From positions 186,001-250,000 of the forward strand of contig JAJIRX010000555.1 of assembly GCA_023853785.1 (NCBI GenBank): a stretch of DNA of 64,000 nucleotides, read 5' to 3'. A model generated the notes under the pieces. The model had not been told where the DNA came from. It saw only the letters and a list, made by a program, of their open reading frames with translations, and searched no databases. Position numbers and translations under genes: made by a program. Shown piece by piece: positions 10,937 through 22,276 of the stretch. The stretch comes from Psilocybe azurescens. Taxonomy: Eukaryota > Basidiomycota > Agaricomycetes > Agaricales > Agrocybaceae. Numbering within the stretch: the stretch's first letter is position 1; the number at the start of each line of letters is the position of its first letter.

Positions 10937-12233
10937 TTATTTTCGCATTCTTTTCTTGAACCGTTCCATGACCTGCCAAAATGTTACTACTGTCACAAAA
11001 GCCTCAATAGAATCACAAATTACATACCATTTCATCGGTGGCCATTTGTGTTCTTTCGTTGTTGAATCTCCGAGGAGAGTCGTCCTGGGGCGGCATGCCC
11101 ATAGCCTCCAGTTTGGCATCTCTGAGAATATCGGCATCTGATTTTGCTCTTGTATTTGGCCGGTAAACTGGGGTTATGGAAGTCGTATGAGCTTTATAGA
11201 AAGACACGACTTAAAAAAAAAACATCTTACAGCGAGAAGCAATGAGATGTTCTTCATCAGCGTTTCCTTTTTACGGTCCTGCCGTTCCTCCGCCACTACC
11301 CTTTTGGCCTTTTCCGTATCCTCGATATTCTTCAGCCGAGCGCTGAGGAATGAAAGGTGTGGTCAGCCAACATAGAAAGCAGTGTTTTAATTTGGAGAAT
11401 TGCACGTACTCCATGCCCAGGTCGACCTCAGGGATAGCGGTAAGCATCGTCAAGCTGTTGGTCACACTGCCAACATCAGTAGTGGGTTTCTGTTTCTCCA
11501 CCTTCCATCGGTCCGCAATGTTGTACAGTGCTTCTTGGGGATCGACAGGCCGGTCGTCCTCATCGTCAGACTCTTCACGTGGTTTACTCCGTATTTTGAG
11601 GTTTTCTTCGATATATGCCATCCTGTTGAATTACAGAATAGGTTAGTAGGTGGATATGGGTGTAATTTGCGAAAAGAGAAAGGCGGTGGTATAAACGCAC
11701 ATGTGTTTATCGACGTCAAGGGCGTTCGTCTGTTGGGTGAAGTTGTTGGAACGGATCACTCTTCGTGTACGTGCTTCTTTCTCTTCCTCATCTCTGTTTG
11801 CGAAATACATCAGGCGGTCAGCGAAAACGGGCTGCATGTCCTGATGATACGACAGAATGAAGGCACTCACTCCTCATCTTCGTGGGGCCCGCCTTTCTTC
11901 AGTCCGCCTTGCTCCCCTTCTTCACGGGGCCGCTTTTTCTTTTTCTTTAGATCACCCTTATTCAGTTTGGCTACATCAATACCTTCACGAGCCTTTCGAA
12001 GTTTCCGTAACTCGAGGAGGTCAGCTACACTGTCAAATAGGCAAGACCATTTGTTTTAGTTCAAGTTGAGATTTCGATGTGCTGCAATACAGCCACCACA
12101 CTTACGGAAGATTGGCCTCTTCGGTTTGGTCTGGAGTGTCTTCGTCTTCTTGTTCCAACGAGATTTGCCGCACCCGAGGCTGAGGGCGGCTGCGCTTCTT
12201 TATAACTGGAACGTTGGTGGTGGTAGTGCTCAT
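10937..12233 (-). CDS. tls1: Tls1 / C9orf78 (HCA59) family protein
   Basis: A nuclear protein of the hepatocellular carcinoma-associated antigen 59 family. Relatives (fission yeast Tls1, human C9orf78) bind the spliceosomal helicase Brr2 and affect splicing. Read on the minus strand it begins MSTTTTNVPVIKKRSRPQ, has a Lys-rich basic stretch, then VDPQEALYNIADRWKVEK, AIPEVDLGMD-ARLKNIEDTEKAK, AKSDADILRDAKLEAMG and the conserved end ATDEM-VMERFKKRMRK. Introns are short; the last one separates the final 11 codons, and the stop is at 10937-10939. One base is missing in the T5 run at 11268-11272 (A5 on the coding strand); adding it joins RKK to DEEHLIASRFYRPN. Its 3' end faces the sedolisin 3' end across only about 75 bp. 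Confidence 0.85.
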
Positions 12234-12575
12234 CGGGATCGAGTGAATGTGGCTGTGTCAATTAAGCACTCTGGGGGATTATAATAGCCCATAAATTATC
12301 TTGGTGTTGATCTTATTCATGTAGAAAAGGAATAGCGAGAACTTAGGGAAGACGACGGAAAACAAAGAAGACGCTACATTCCAAGTCTTCTCTATGATAT
12401 ATGGGAAGAAATGCAGCGGACGACAGGAAGGAAGAAAAAACTACAACATATTCCCAAATCAACTGGTATAGGTGTTTATACTCTTACATGCTAAAGTTTT
12501 TGTACTTAGAAAAAGTGAAGAAAAACCAAAAAGTAGTCCGCATAAAATGAGCTGTGTACAATTACACATAGAAAT

Positions 12576-13945
12576 CTAAGCGAGATTGTCGTTTTCTGAT
12601 GAGCCTGGAGTAGGGTAAGCGACTGGCTCCTCGGGTGCTGGTGTTGAAGAGCTTTCGTTTTGGGGAACAGTAGCCTGTGCGGGGTTGTGCTTTCAGTAGC
12701 AGGAGTGACGATAGTGATGGGGGATGCATGGCGGGAGAGCATTGATTCTGGTGGACGAATGCCACCGCGGCGTAACCTGGGTGCTCTAAGCAGATTCTCG
12801 GTCTCTTCTCGACTTTCTGCCTCTGGGGATAGTCGCGGCTCGGGAGGGTCATAGTCATACCATGTACCAACACTCGGTTCGATAAAGTACTGCATAGGCT
12901 CATCTGAGTCTGGACTCATTGTGTCAGAAAATTCGGACCACGCCGGGTTTGTGGACGTCTGGTGGCGACGAGAGCGGGGGAAAGGAAAGAACCGGCGGAC
13001 CGTCTGGGAGGACAGGCCTTCTCTAGGCTCTGTCACTGTCTCAACAACGTCGGGGCGCGAGGAGAGCGTATCCCTAGTCGTAGTGCGGCGGCGAGCGGTG
13101 TAATCGTTGAAATCAACCAGTCTGGTTCTTGGGGCTGCGCGGCGAATAGATGGTTGTCGGCTGAGATTGGCAGGTGCGACTGTCGAAGAGCTTGAAGCTG
13201 GGGCAGCCCATGATGCCGGCGGGAGTGGCCATTCATCCGAGACAGGAGAGGGACTCGCTGTGATCCTGCGAGTGGGCGCGGGCGGCCAGACGCTGGCGTG
13301 GAATTCTGCATGCATCGCATTCAACCTAGCTGATTCCGAATCTGACCCCCTGGCAATGACACAGGTTCCACATATTCGTCGTCGTCGTCGTCCATTTCCA
13401 ATTCATTTGGGGAGGCAGTGAAATATTCTGTAAGATTGACGGCTCTGCGGCTGTGACTGCGTCCTGACATGCGACCGGGATAGCTGCGGGCATGGCTAGA
13501 GAGCTGGCGTAGAGTTCTGATTGTTCGTTCTGCAAGGAATTTGCGATCATGGTAGGGACGCGTGTGTCTGTCAGCGATTTCCTAATGCCACACAAATGCT
13601 CAGCACAATCAAGTTAACGAGGTGGGGTGGCCTACTTTGACAAGAATGTCGATGATTGACGTTGTGAAGGAGTCACCGGAGTCCAACTCATTCACGAAGT
13701 TCTCATATGTGATTGAAGGTTCTTTCTCGACAGATGCTCGGCGGATGGCTCCAGAGCTATTGAGGGAGAGCGAAGAGTCAACATAATGACGGTCAGATTG
13801 TTATGGAAAGATTGCATACACCAGGCTGGATATTTTTGAATGCAGAATGTCTTCGACATAGTTGGGCGTCCTAAGGGTTGATACGAGGTCAGCGCCCAAA
13901 TGTTGAGTGGCACCTGGAGAGATTGAATGCGCACCACTTTCCCAT
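12576..13945 (-). CDS. uncharacterised Ser/Pro-rich protein
   Basis: I do not recognise this family. A small first exon starting at 13945 (MGKWCAF...) is spliced to TPNYVEDILHSKISSLV, then SGAIRRASVEKEPSITYE, NFVNELDSGDSFTTSIIDIL and EIADRHTRPYHDRKFLAE. After that come an acidic run (MDDDDDEYVEP) and a long Ser/Pro/Arg-rich disordered part ending ENDNLA. The ordered N-terminal helical part looks conserved and the rest looks disordered. Two homopolymer corrections are needed: one base in the C5 run at 13346-13350 and one in the G4 run at 12681-12684. With both, the frame runs through to the stop at 12576-12578. The start is uncertain because the upstream frame stays open without an ATG. Confidence 0.5.
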
Positions 13946-14289
13946 TTTCGATGATACAGGAGACAGATGTTGAATAAATAATGAATGGGTGTGTATACAG
14001 CAGTGAGGATGGACTTGGCCGTGCTTGAAGTATCGGCGAACGTTGTTAAGCGATGCGCTACAGCATTGTCTCGTTTCTCACACTCTCATCCAAACACAGT
14101 CAAATACAATTGTGGCTGCTCAAACAGTCTTTGCACTGCCGCCTACCTCGCACTGCATCCTTACTCGCAAGTTGACCAATACTCGCAGAATGAAACAAAG
14201 AAAAGCTTGTGGGAATGCTATGTAAAAGATATCTAGATCGTATGTAATAGTAAAAGGATGCCCAGTAAAGACAAAGAAATAAACACTCA

Positions 14290-16223
14290 TCAGTTCCCTT
14301 CCTCCGTTCCATTGCTGTTACCGTTGGGCTTCGCAGGGCTACTCCGATTCGAACCACCCGCACCTCGGTCCTTTGTACTGAGCAAGCTCTGGAAGAAGTT
14401 TTGTAATACCTCATGTTGTGAGGCCCCTCCAGACGGCGACGTCGCGCTCCCGGAAGGCGAGACCGGTGACCGAGAAGCGGAAATGTTTGCTGGCGTCGCC
14501 GATGTTCCCAACGCCGACAGACCAGCGGGTCGGCCTGCTGTCATGGCTGTCCGACCAGTAGCAAGTCTCCTGGCTGCAGCATCACCTAAATTTGTTGTGA
14601 TCCCAACACCTCCCATACCGGTTTCCATCTCAGTGAGTGCGCGCTCAACATTTGGGAGACTAAAGCTGCTGCTTCCCAAGGGACCAACGATACCTGCAGC
14701 CGCACCTGCAAAGTCTTGAGGATTTCGAAAGGCTCCACGGGGATCTCTGTCGCCTTTCTTTGAATTCTCGTCGTAATTCTTCGCAAGGAACGCTTGTTCT
14801 GGAGTAGGGTTGTTGAAAGGTGGCAAAGGTGGTGGCTTGCGAGGAAAATCATCAGCAAATATTCAAACACCGAACAGCAAGAGATACCTCACCTTTGATC
14901 CTTGGTCTGGGACGAGATTGGCGTAGCTTTTCTTCGCCCCACTTCCTTCTGCTTGCTCTTCTTCAGCATCTAAGTCATGCTCCCAAGCCTCTCCCCACAT
15001 CTTGGCATCGAATCCATCTCTCAAGACAGATATCTTCCCCAGCTGTCCCATCCTGCAGGAACTACAATACGGTCTCGATCCAATGTATTAGGTTTTTGAG
15101 AAAAGGGGGAAATATTGCGGACGGGTGCTTGTATCTCCGTCGACGTAGACATCGCAGGCGTCGGTGCTGGAGGCATAAATAGCAAATGCAAAGCATATTG
15201 CCGCAGAACCTGCAGATTGGCAGGCTGAGGGGTAGTATAAAATAGCGCAGCGCCATCTTGTGTATTCATTTCCTGTGAACATCATTCCATGGAATATGAG
15301 GAGATGCAAACTCACACTTCAAGCAGATAGTTCGGAGAACTTGCATGACACCGTCAGTCCGTTCTTCCCATTCTCCTCCTTTACCCTTTACCATGCTTCC
15401 CATTCCCGAAGTTCCGGCAACCATATCGTTTCCATCGTCGATTAGGTCCGCTTTTGTGCAGGCAACGATGATAGGGATGCCAGCGGAATTATGAGTGAAA
15501 GTGCCAGGTCCAAGGGGTAAAATGGTATTTGAAAGCGTAGAATTTGAAGGTATAGAGTCAGTAGACGGCTCTGTATAATGTTGTAGATGCGACTGCACTG
15601 GAGAAGAGAAAAGATATACAAGTTGAACAAATCTTCTGGGATAAAAACATAGGAATTGAACTGGCTTACATCGTTCGCGACTTTCTTCACGTATGATTTC
15701 GAGTTCTCGCGAACCATCACCTTTCGACCAAGCCTCTATCCAGGTCAGCCATGTTTCCAGCTCTTCCACGAAGGTCCACGGCCGTGTCCAGTCAAGTACT
15801 ATGATGACAAGGGTTTGCAGCAGAGCAGTACGTGGAGGAAGGAAATGGGGTAGCAACGCGGTATATGACGAGGCAGACGACGGTACTGTGTACACCGAAA
15901 GTCGCGCTAGCGTGTCTATTATTCTGTCGTAAGAAAGAGGCACTGAATAGTCAAGCGACACGGCACTCACCTTCGTCTGCTTCATCGCGGACATCAGCAA
16001 AGTCGTAACCGATGGCAAAATCCGTCCGTTGACCATCCTTTTGTTCGTCTGACACCGGTTTTTGGAGGAGAGCAGAGGCAAGTGCCGACTTGCCTGACGA
16101 TGGCTGGCCAAGCAGGAGTATCTGTTTTGAGGGTATTGAACGCGATGAGGAGACCGAATCTAGAATAGACGACCAAAGATCCTGAGGAGGTGCTTCGGGG
16201 GTAGACGAACGTGAAATTTCCAT
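14290..16223 (-). CDS. dynein light intermediate chain
   Basis: A cytoplasmic dynein-1 subunit that links the motor to cargo adaptors on microtubules. The Ras-like domain is near the N-terminus with a P-loop GQPSSGKSAL at about residues 37-47, followed by the family words RLSVYTVPSSASSY, IIVLDWTRPWTFVEELETWL, EAWSKGDGSRELE and PIIVACTKADLIDD. The C-terminal half has SYANLVPDQGSK, GDRDPRGAFRNPQDFA and a Ser/Pro-rich adaptor-binding tail ending NGTEEGN. There are four short introns. The G4 run on the coding strand (C4 at 15037-15040) lacks one base; adding it joins GWDSWG to KISVLRDGF. Its start is 125 bp from the divergent TIP41 start. Confidence 0.93.
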
Positions 16224-16348
16224 CTTTTAGGGGTGGAGAGGGACGGAGGTGGTATAAATGTGTTAAGTACTTCGTACGGTTAATGTGTTTGTATGGTTTA
16301 CTAAGTACATGAATTTCAGATTCCGACTCCTTTACGCGTCTTACCTCC
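16224..16348. promoter_or_regulatory. 125-bp divergent promoter, DLIC/TIP41
   Basis: The only sequence between the start codons of the dynein chain (minus) and TIP41 (plus), so both 5' UTRs and promoters must share it. No TATA box is evident. Confidence 0.6.
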
Positions 16349-17459
16349 ATGTCTGCCATTCCTCAGCATAAACTACTCGAGTCTCCCAACTCTAGGTCAA
16401 TCGATGTAAATGCCTGGCTCATCACTGCATCTACTAATTCAATATCTAACGCGTCTGAGTGTGATGCCTTGCAAGCCTCTCTCGGGATCCCCATCCCTGA
16501 AATGACATTTGGCAACAACTATCTAACGCTGGAGCATCGTCCCTCTGGGTTCAAGTATTCCTTCACAACCCCTAAAGCCTTAGAAGCCGTTAAAAAGGTA
16601 TCCTCGGCGAAGGAGACGGCGGCGTCAAAGTCGGCTACGCCGACAAGTGGATGCAGAGCAGGCAGGGCAATTTACTACACCCTTTTCAAACTTGAAACGT
16701 CATGATTTATCTCTCGCCCTTTTATTTGACCGCCAGAACGGATCCGAACTCTTCTGTGCCCATGCCCCCGACTGTCGCTACCAAGTCTTACGATTGGACG
16801 TATACGACGACGTACTCAGGCCATCAAGAATCTGAGCAAGATCCCTCCAATTCTGAGCATGTTTCGTGGAAAGCAGCCGATCCAGAAAACCCTTCGAACG
16901 CGATTCCGATGGCTGAACTATCTCGTCCAGATCCTATCCTTTTCTACGCTGAAATCCCTTTATTCGAGGATGAGTTACATGATAACGGGTCATCCTCACT
17001 GCTAGTTCGCATAGTGAGTGAAGCAGTGAAGCAAAGAATCCTACATTGAAGAACTCTTACTGACCCAACTCAGCGGGTGATGCCGACCTGCTTTTTCATT
17101 CTTTCTCGATTCACTTTACGTGTCGATAACGTCCTATTCAGAACGTACGACACTCGAATCTACCATTTGTTTGCATCATCTCCTCCACTGTTAGTGAGGG
17201 AGAAAGGAGGATGGGAAGCACCCTATGAGCGTGTTCAACGAGTAAGATTCTTTCTCCTACCCACATTTTATTCATCTTAACGTTCTCAAAGCATCTGCCA
17301 AAGCGCGAAGATATGACTCCTCTTACCGACCCAACATTTATTGCGAAAATTCTTACAGAGTTGCCCAAACACATTTCTCAAAGAGAAGGCGCAAAAACTG
17401 GTTGGCGAGGACTAGGTTCCAAAGTTGAAGTTGCCAATCTTCCATTGAACTCAACGTGA
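16349..17459 (+). CDS. TIP41: TIP41-like TOR signalling regulator
   Basis: TIP41 binds the PP2A-associated protein Tap42/alpha4 and tunes TOR signalling. Family words in order are PEMTFGNNYLTLEH, GFKYSFTTPKALEAVK, GYADKWMQSR, YDWTYTTTYSGH, DPILFYAEIPLFEDELHDNG, MPTCFFILSRFTLRVD, RIYHLFAS and GWEAPYE. Exons are 16349-16661, 16737-17013, 17074-17241 and 17292-17459. Two oddities: the A5 run at 16592-16596 lacks one base, and intron 1 (16662-16736) has a GC donor (AG|gcaggg) with a normal AG acceptor. With the base added the exons sum to 927 nt, which is 308 residues plus stop, in line with the family. Confidence 0.92.
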
Positions 17460-17598
17460 ATACGAACTTGCGTGTTGGATTTTGCATGTATAATGATAAT
17501 AATAAAACAATGGCGTCTAGCAGTACAGTCATGAAAAGCGTGATGGATAACTTCATAGCAAATGGGAGGAATGAGTGTCTCGAAAAGCAAAGTGGTCT

Positions 17599-19051
17599 TC
17601 ACATTAATTTTGCTTCTCGTTTTGCTTGCTGTACTTGAGCAAGACGTTGGCTTCGGAGAGTCAGATGAGGACCTTGAGCACCTTTCTTTCCTGTGGCTGC
17701 TGGGATTGCAGGAACGGCTGATGATTGCGCAAGTGAAATTCGTGTTTCGTCAAAGCCAGGAATACGGATGTTGTGATTGCGCTCTGAAAAAGATATCCGT
17801 TAGCTTGAATGTAAATGTCAAATAAACGAGTGAAACAAACCAAGATGGAGCTGTAGATCTCGAACTTCCAGTGTGTCTGCACCGCGGTGCTTGGCCAGTC
17901 GACATGAAAAGTTGGTCACCGAATCGATGAATTCGTCAGCGATAGACAGAAGCAACTGTTCCTCAGATCTGTAAATACGCAAGAATTGGAGAATGAAGAT
18001 TTAACAATAACTCACGTCTTCTACTTCTGGGTCGATCTTCACATTGGGATCCACACTTGATACTAGATCTTGGATTGTTCTACGCATGCTCTGATCGCCT
18101 GGGGTACTCTTCCGTCGTGTCCGACTGTCGTCTGCGGTCAAGATGGAGGGATCGTCTGCAGGTCGCGCGACTTGGGCAGGGGTTCCTTTTAAATGGCAGA
18201 TAATCAGCGATCTGCATCCCGTAAAAGGGTACAATCATAGGAGGCTTACCTGACATGCGGCCGGCTGCTATTCCACCGGTTAAAGTTGGTCGGGTTTGGG
18301 CCCATTGAACTGGTCCGGGATTTGTTGTATTCAGGGTGCTGCTTATCGTTGGGTAGAAGTCTACAGATGTAGCAGCAAGGCTGGGAAGAGTATCGGAGGT
18401 ACCAGCCTTGATCGCGGATTGCATCCCAGATGATTGCATAGGCAGAGGTGTGGCAGGCTTTGAAAGTGTCCGGTTGGAGGTGTCGCTTTAATGAGTGCCA
18501 TTTTAATTACGCGACAAAGGGAAATTGAAAATACCTTGCTTGTATTATCTGCTGGATTATTAGCACCGCCAGGTACTTGGCTTGTAGGCGTGGCACTATG
18601 CCCATTCGTATTCGCGGCCACGGCTGCATTCACATTCGAAGGTGGTGCTTTGTGCTGGTCTGCAAATTCTTTGAGCTGTAATACAAGGACATATTGCAAA
18701 TATCATCAAGAGGGATACAATAGAAGAATGGAAAGAGATCTTCGGTACCTGAATGATCTGTCGCTGGGTCAGCTTGCCTTGCTGCACAAGTTGCGCCATG
18801 TTCTGAAGAAGCAGAGTAGATATCCTTTCATTTGTAATGGGCTCTCCGGTTTGCGTCTTTATGATGTTGCCCAGCGCCTTTATAACGTCGGCGCTTTGCT
18901 GATCAGGCTGGACTGTACCCGAGCTGGGACCGGCAGCTGGATTAGGATTGGCACTCATGTTAGATGTAGAATATGAGGATGATAGGTCAACTTGAACTTG
19001 TCCTTGAGCGTGACTAGTCGCGACAATACAATTCCCGTTTGCCAAGTCCAT
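17599..19051 (-). CDS. TAF12: TFIID/SAGA subunit TAF12
   Basis: A histone-fold subunit of TFIID and SAGA. The conserved C-terminal histone fold reads [60 protein letters not shown] and NHNIRIPGF, followed by a short basic tail ending KREAKLM. The N-terminal part is Gln/Ala/Pro/Ser-rich with an ordered patch [20 protein letters not shown]. There are several short introns, for example after QRQIIQ and after NTS. The start could be 19051 (MDLANGN) or the in-frame 18958 ([10 protein letters not shown]); the latter is equally plausible. The gene faces RRS1, whose start is 70 bp from the upstream candidate. Confidence 0.9.
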
Positions 19052-19121
19052 CTAAACCAAACATATGCATGGCAAGTAAAGTAATTCTTTTTTTGAAGCA
19101 CTTGCTTCAGCTGTCTATACC

Positions 19122-20309
19122 ATGGACGTCTCAAATATTCTCGCTACTCATGCCGCAAAATTGTGAGTCTGTTGGTTTCAGCTATTCAAAGCACTCATTT
19201 TGCGTTCAACCAGCCAATCTGTTACTGTTGAAAAAGACACATCTCTGGAGATTGATGCTGGTCTTCTGTTAGCTTCAGATCCAAATCCTATAGAAGAGGA
19301 AACCTACAAGTATGTACCATTCGTCTCTCATATATCCATTCACTAATCCTCTTATCAGAGAAAACTTAGAGGATCATCTCCAATCATTAGCTCGTGATGG
19401 TGCTCAAGCACTCATCTCCGCTCTTTTCTCCCTCCCCACCAAACAATCTCCAGATGGTCCTCTAGCAATCCTTCCGCGGCCTGTATTCCAACTTCCTAGA
19501 GCAAAGCCTTTGCCGAAACCCAAACCACAAACAAAATGGGAGAAGTTCGCTGCTGCTAAGGGCATTCAACACAAGGTCCGGGATAAGAAAATATGGGACG
19601 AAGAGAAACAAGACTGGGTCAACCGATGGGGACGAAATGGAAAGAACAGAGAAGTCGAGGAGCAGTGGATTCACGAAGTTCCTCTCAATGCTGGTGAGTT
19701 TCTCTTTTACTCTGGCCATAAGCATTGCCTAACCAAAACCTTCTCACTAAAATCTAGATGTCGATTACGATCCTCGCAAAGTAGCGCGCGACGAACGAAA
19801 AGAAAGAATCGCGAAGAACGAAAAGAAACATCAACAAAATATTGCTCGCTCTGGTACCGCTTCCCGTGATGAACGCAAATCTGAGATCGAAAAGACATTA
19901 GCAACAACTCGCATAAGCACAGCGAGTATGGGCAAATTCGACAAACGCCTAGAAGGAGAGAAGAAGGTTCGCGGTGTCAAACGCAAAGTAAGAATGAATT
20001 TTTCTTCGTTTTCTAGTGTCATTATTCACAAAACTTGAAACTTTCGCAGTTTGATCCTAATGAAGCTTCAGTCGAGTCCGAGAAAAAGCATCTTTGGATT
20101 TACTGTCGAAAATGGATAGCGACAAGAAAAAGATGAGGAGAGAACCCCGAACAGAGGAAGGAGACCTGAACGTCCGCAAGGCTGTCAAATTTGCCAGTAA
20201 AGGACGAGGAGGGATTGCTCTCGGACGCGAAATGTCTGGTGGAAGGGGTAGGGGAGGAGGAAGGGGAAGGGGGGGTCGTGGGGGTCGTGGGGGTCGTGGT
20301 CGTAGCTAG
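19122..20309 (+). CDS. RRS1: ribosome biogenesis regulator RRS1
   Basis: RRS1 acts in the nucleolus with Rpf2 to bring the 5S RNP into pre-60S particles. Exons are 19122-19162, 19214-19309, 19359-19693, 19758-19987 and 20050-20309. Conserved parts are TVEKDTSLEIDAGLLLASDP near the N-terminus, LPRAKPLPKPKPQTKWEKFA, GIQHKVRDKKIWDEEKQDW, NRWGRNGKN and DVDYDPRKVARDERKER. The C-terminus is basic and ends in an RGG-type Gly/Arg tail, as in many nucleolar proteins. The A5 run at 20083-20087 lacks one base; with it the exons sum to 963 nt (320 residues) and SEKKASLDLLSKMDSDKKK becomes continuous. The gene diverges from TAF12. Confidence 0.93.
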
Positions 20310-20562
20310 ATTTGCTTTCACATCTTTGTACTACATTTCATTCTTGCTTTCGTGGATTGCTCAAAAGCGGCACTTATCGCATTCAAAACGAGGTACCCCC
20401 CAAAAGAGTGTCCAAAAATATGTTTATTGTGAGTGTTTTTACATGTGTAAATTAGAAAAATGATATATGAGGGTGTCCAACGAAGGATCTTCTGCAGATG
20501 GAAGGCATGCTATGTGGTACAATAATGATAGTGACTTTAAATGAATGAAAAACAGAAGGCCA

Positions 20563-21697
20563 TTACTTCGTCGCGTCGAAGGGAAGGCGTTCAAACCTCG
20601 CCTTGCCTTCTTCAATCCATTTCTTCTTCACAAGCTTCTCTTTTTCCGCATAATAGAGTCGATATACCAGTTTGATAGTTGACTCGCTGACTCCAGCGAC
20701 GGCACTGATATCCCTGACGGACTTGTTGATACCTAATAGGTGGCAGGTGAAGTAGATCGCTCCTCCAGCGATCGACACAGGGCTGCGACCGTCAGCAATG
20801 CCATGCTGTCTTGCGGCGATGATGATGTCACCACAAATGGCTTGCACATTAGGTGGCAAATCAAGATGATTGCAATAGCGGACCAAGAGGTTTTCGGGAC
20901 CTGTCTGAGGCGACGCGGCAGTATGGGTGGTCGAGGCACCGGGAGACAAGTTGAAAGCTTGTTCGAGGGCCTTGTAGCATTGACCCAGCAATTTCTTCGG
21001 GACGTGCGTGAGGTTGCAAATCTCACGGAACGTACGGGGTACATGCGCCTGTCGACAAGCAATGAAGATACACGCTGCGATGACGGACTCCATGGGTTTC
21101 CCACGGAGCAGTTTTTCTTCGTCGGCTCGTTTGTACAGCTGCTTGGCGATGTCGCTGATGGTTTTAGGGAGAGAGAACTGGTCGCACCAGCTGGAGATGT
21201 CGCGGAATGCTCCGAGAATGTTTCTCTCGGAACGAGCGTTCACCGACCGCGACGACGCACGCTGAAGTTCACGCGCTATGCCGGATCCTCCATCACGGAA
21301 ACTGATGACAGTGTCCAATTGCTCGATTCCTTCCATCAAAGGATCGGAGGCGGCACCAACACGTGAAGGATCATCACCTTCATCATTGGCGAATGTCTGA
21401 AAAATGTATCAGTAAAAGCAGTAAAGGGGGAATCACTGCAAAGCAAGGAAGACAAAAGTAAAACAATAAGAAAACAACTAACCCGCCATTCACTTCTTGT
21501 ATCAACGATACGATCACCTAAAACAAGCCCGCAATTACCACACACAAGATCTCCACTACCAAACTCTTCGACGATGTTGGGATTCGGGTCTCTGCATTCC
21601 GGGCAGATGAGACGAACGGCGAGGTCTGGCCCAAAGACTGGTTGAGCTGCGACCTTTGCTGAGGTGCAGCGAGAGGGAACGGTTTAGCGTACGCCAT
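20563..21697 (-). CDS. SUA7: transcription initiation factor TFIIB
   Basis: The general factor that bridges TBP and RNA polymerase II. The N-terminal zinc ribbon reads [18 protein letters not shown] then [20 protein letters not shown], giving the CX2C...CX2C set. The B-reader region and two cyclin folds follow ([60 protein letters not shown]; then [40 protein letters not shown]). One intron follows the zinc ribbon. The N-terminal words [14 protein letters not shown] and [15 protein letters not shown] lie in different frames; one extra base in the T3 run at 21655-21657 joins them. TFIIB is essential, so a sequence error is far more likely than a dead gene. Confidence 0.94.
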
Positions 21698-22276
21698 ATA
21701 TCGAAGAGCAGTAGTGAGAGAATCTTGGTGGGTATTTCAAAGAGATGTATTGAACACTCTGTAGTCGTAAAAACTGAATGTACAGTGTAGGGTCTATTAA
21801 ACGACCGTGTAATGGGCTTCCATTAGTATATAGTTGACTGTTAGAACCTACCAGTCTACGGTCACCAATTCTGATACTCCGAGCAACTGTTTGAAGGAGG
21901 GAAGCCGCTGAGTTGCACCAACGACGTCGGGGGACGGTGGTGGGCAAAGACAAAACGAGCTATGCTCACTGCCACAACAATGACTGAGCTATATGCACAG
22001 CATGACAAATCAATGTCAGGGAACTAAGCAGGGCACGTGATAAAAGAGACATTTGCGCGATTAATTCACTGCACGACCCTTGCACGACGCGTACGTAAAC
22101 TAAAGTGCCCTAAGCCCCTAAAAAGCGACATGTAGTACTAGTAAGGTCTTAAGACTTGCTGGACGCGAAGAAATGGTCTGAGGGATAGGATGCAAGAGTA
22201 AAGAAAATGTAATATACACAATCTATGCATATTTTAATACTTATATCTATTACGAAAATCTGAAGAGATTGTTGGT
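21698..22276. other. intergenic, TFIIB promoter side
   Basis: About 580 bp with no gene recognised. It must contain the TFIIB promoter and the 3' UTR of the acidic protein gene. No repeats with inverted ends were seen. Confidence 0.5.

Noticed and set aside
13985..14236. Plus-strand 83-codon frame downstream of the DLIC gene
   Set aside because: It overlaps the upstream region of the minus-strand unknown gene and has no motif; the minus strand stays open there in a more protein-like frame.
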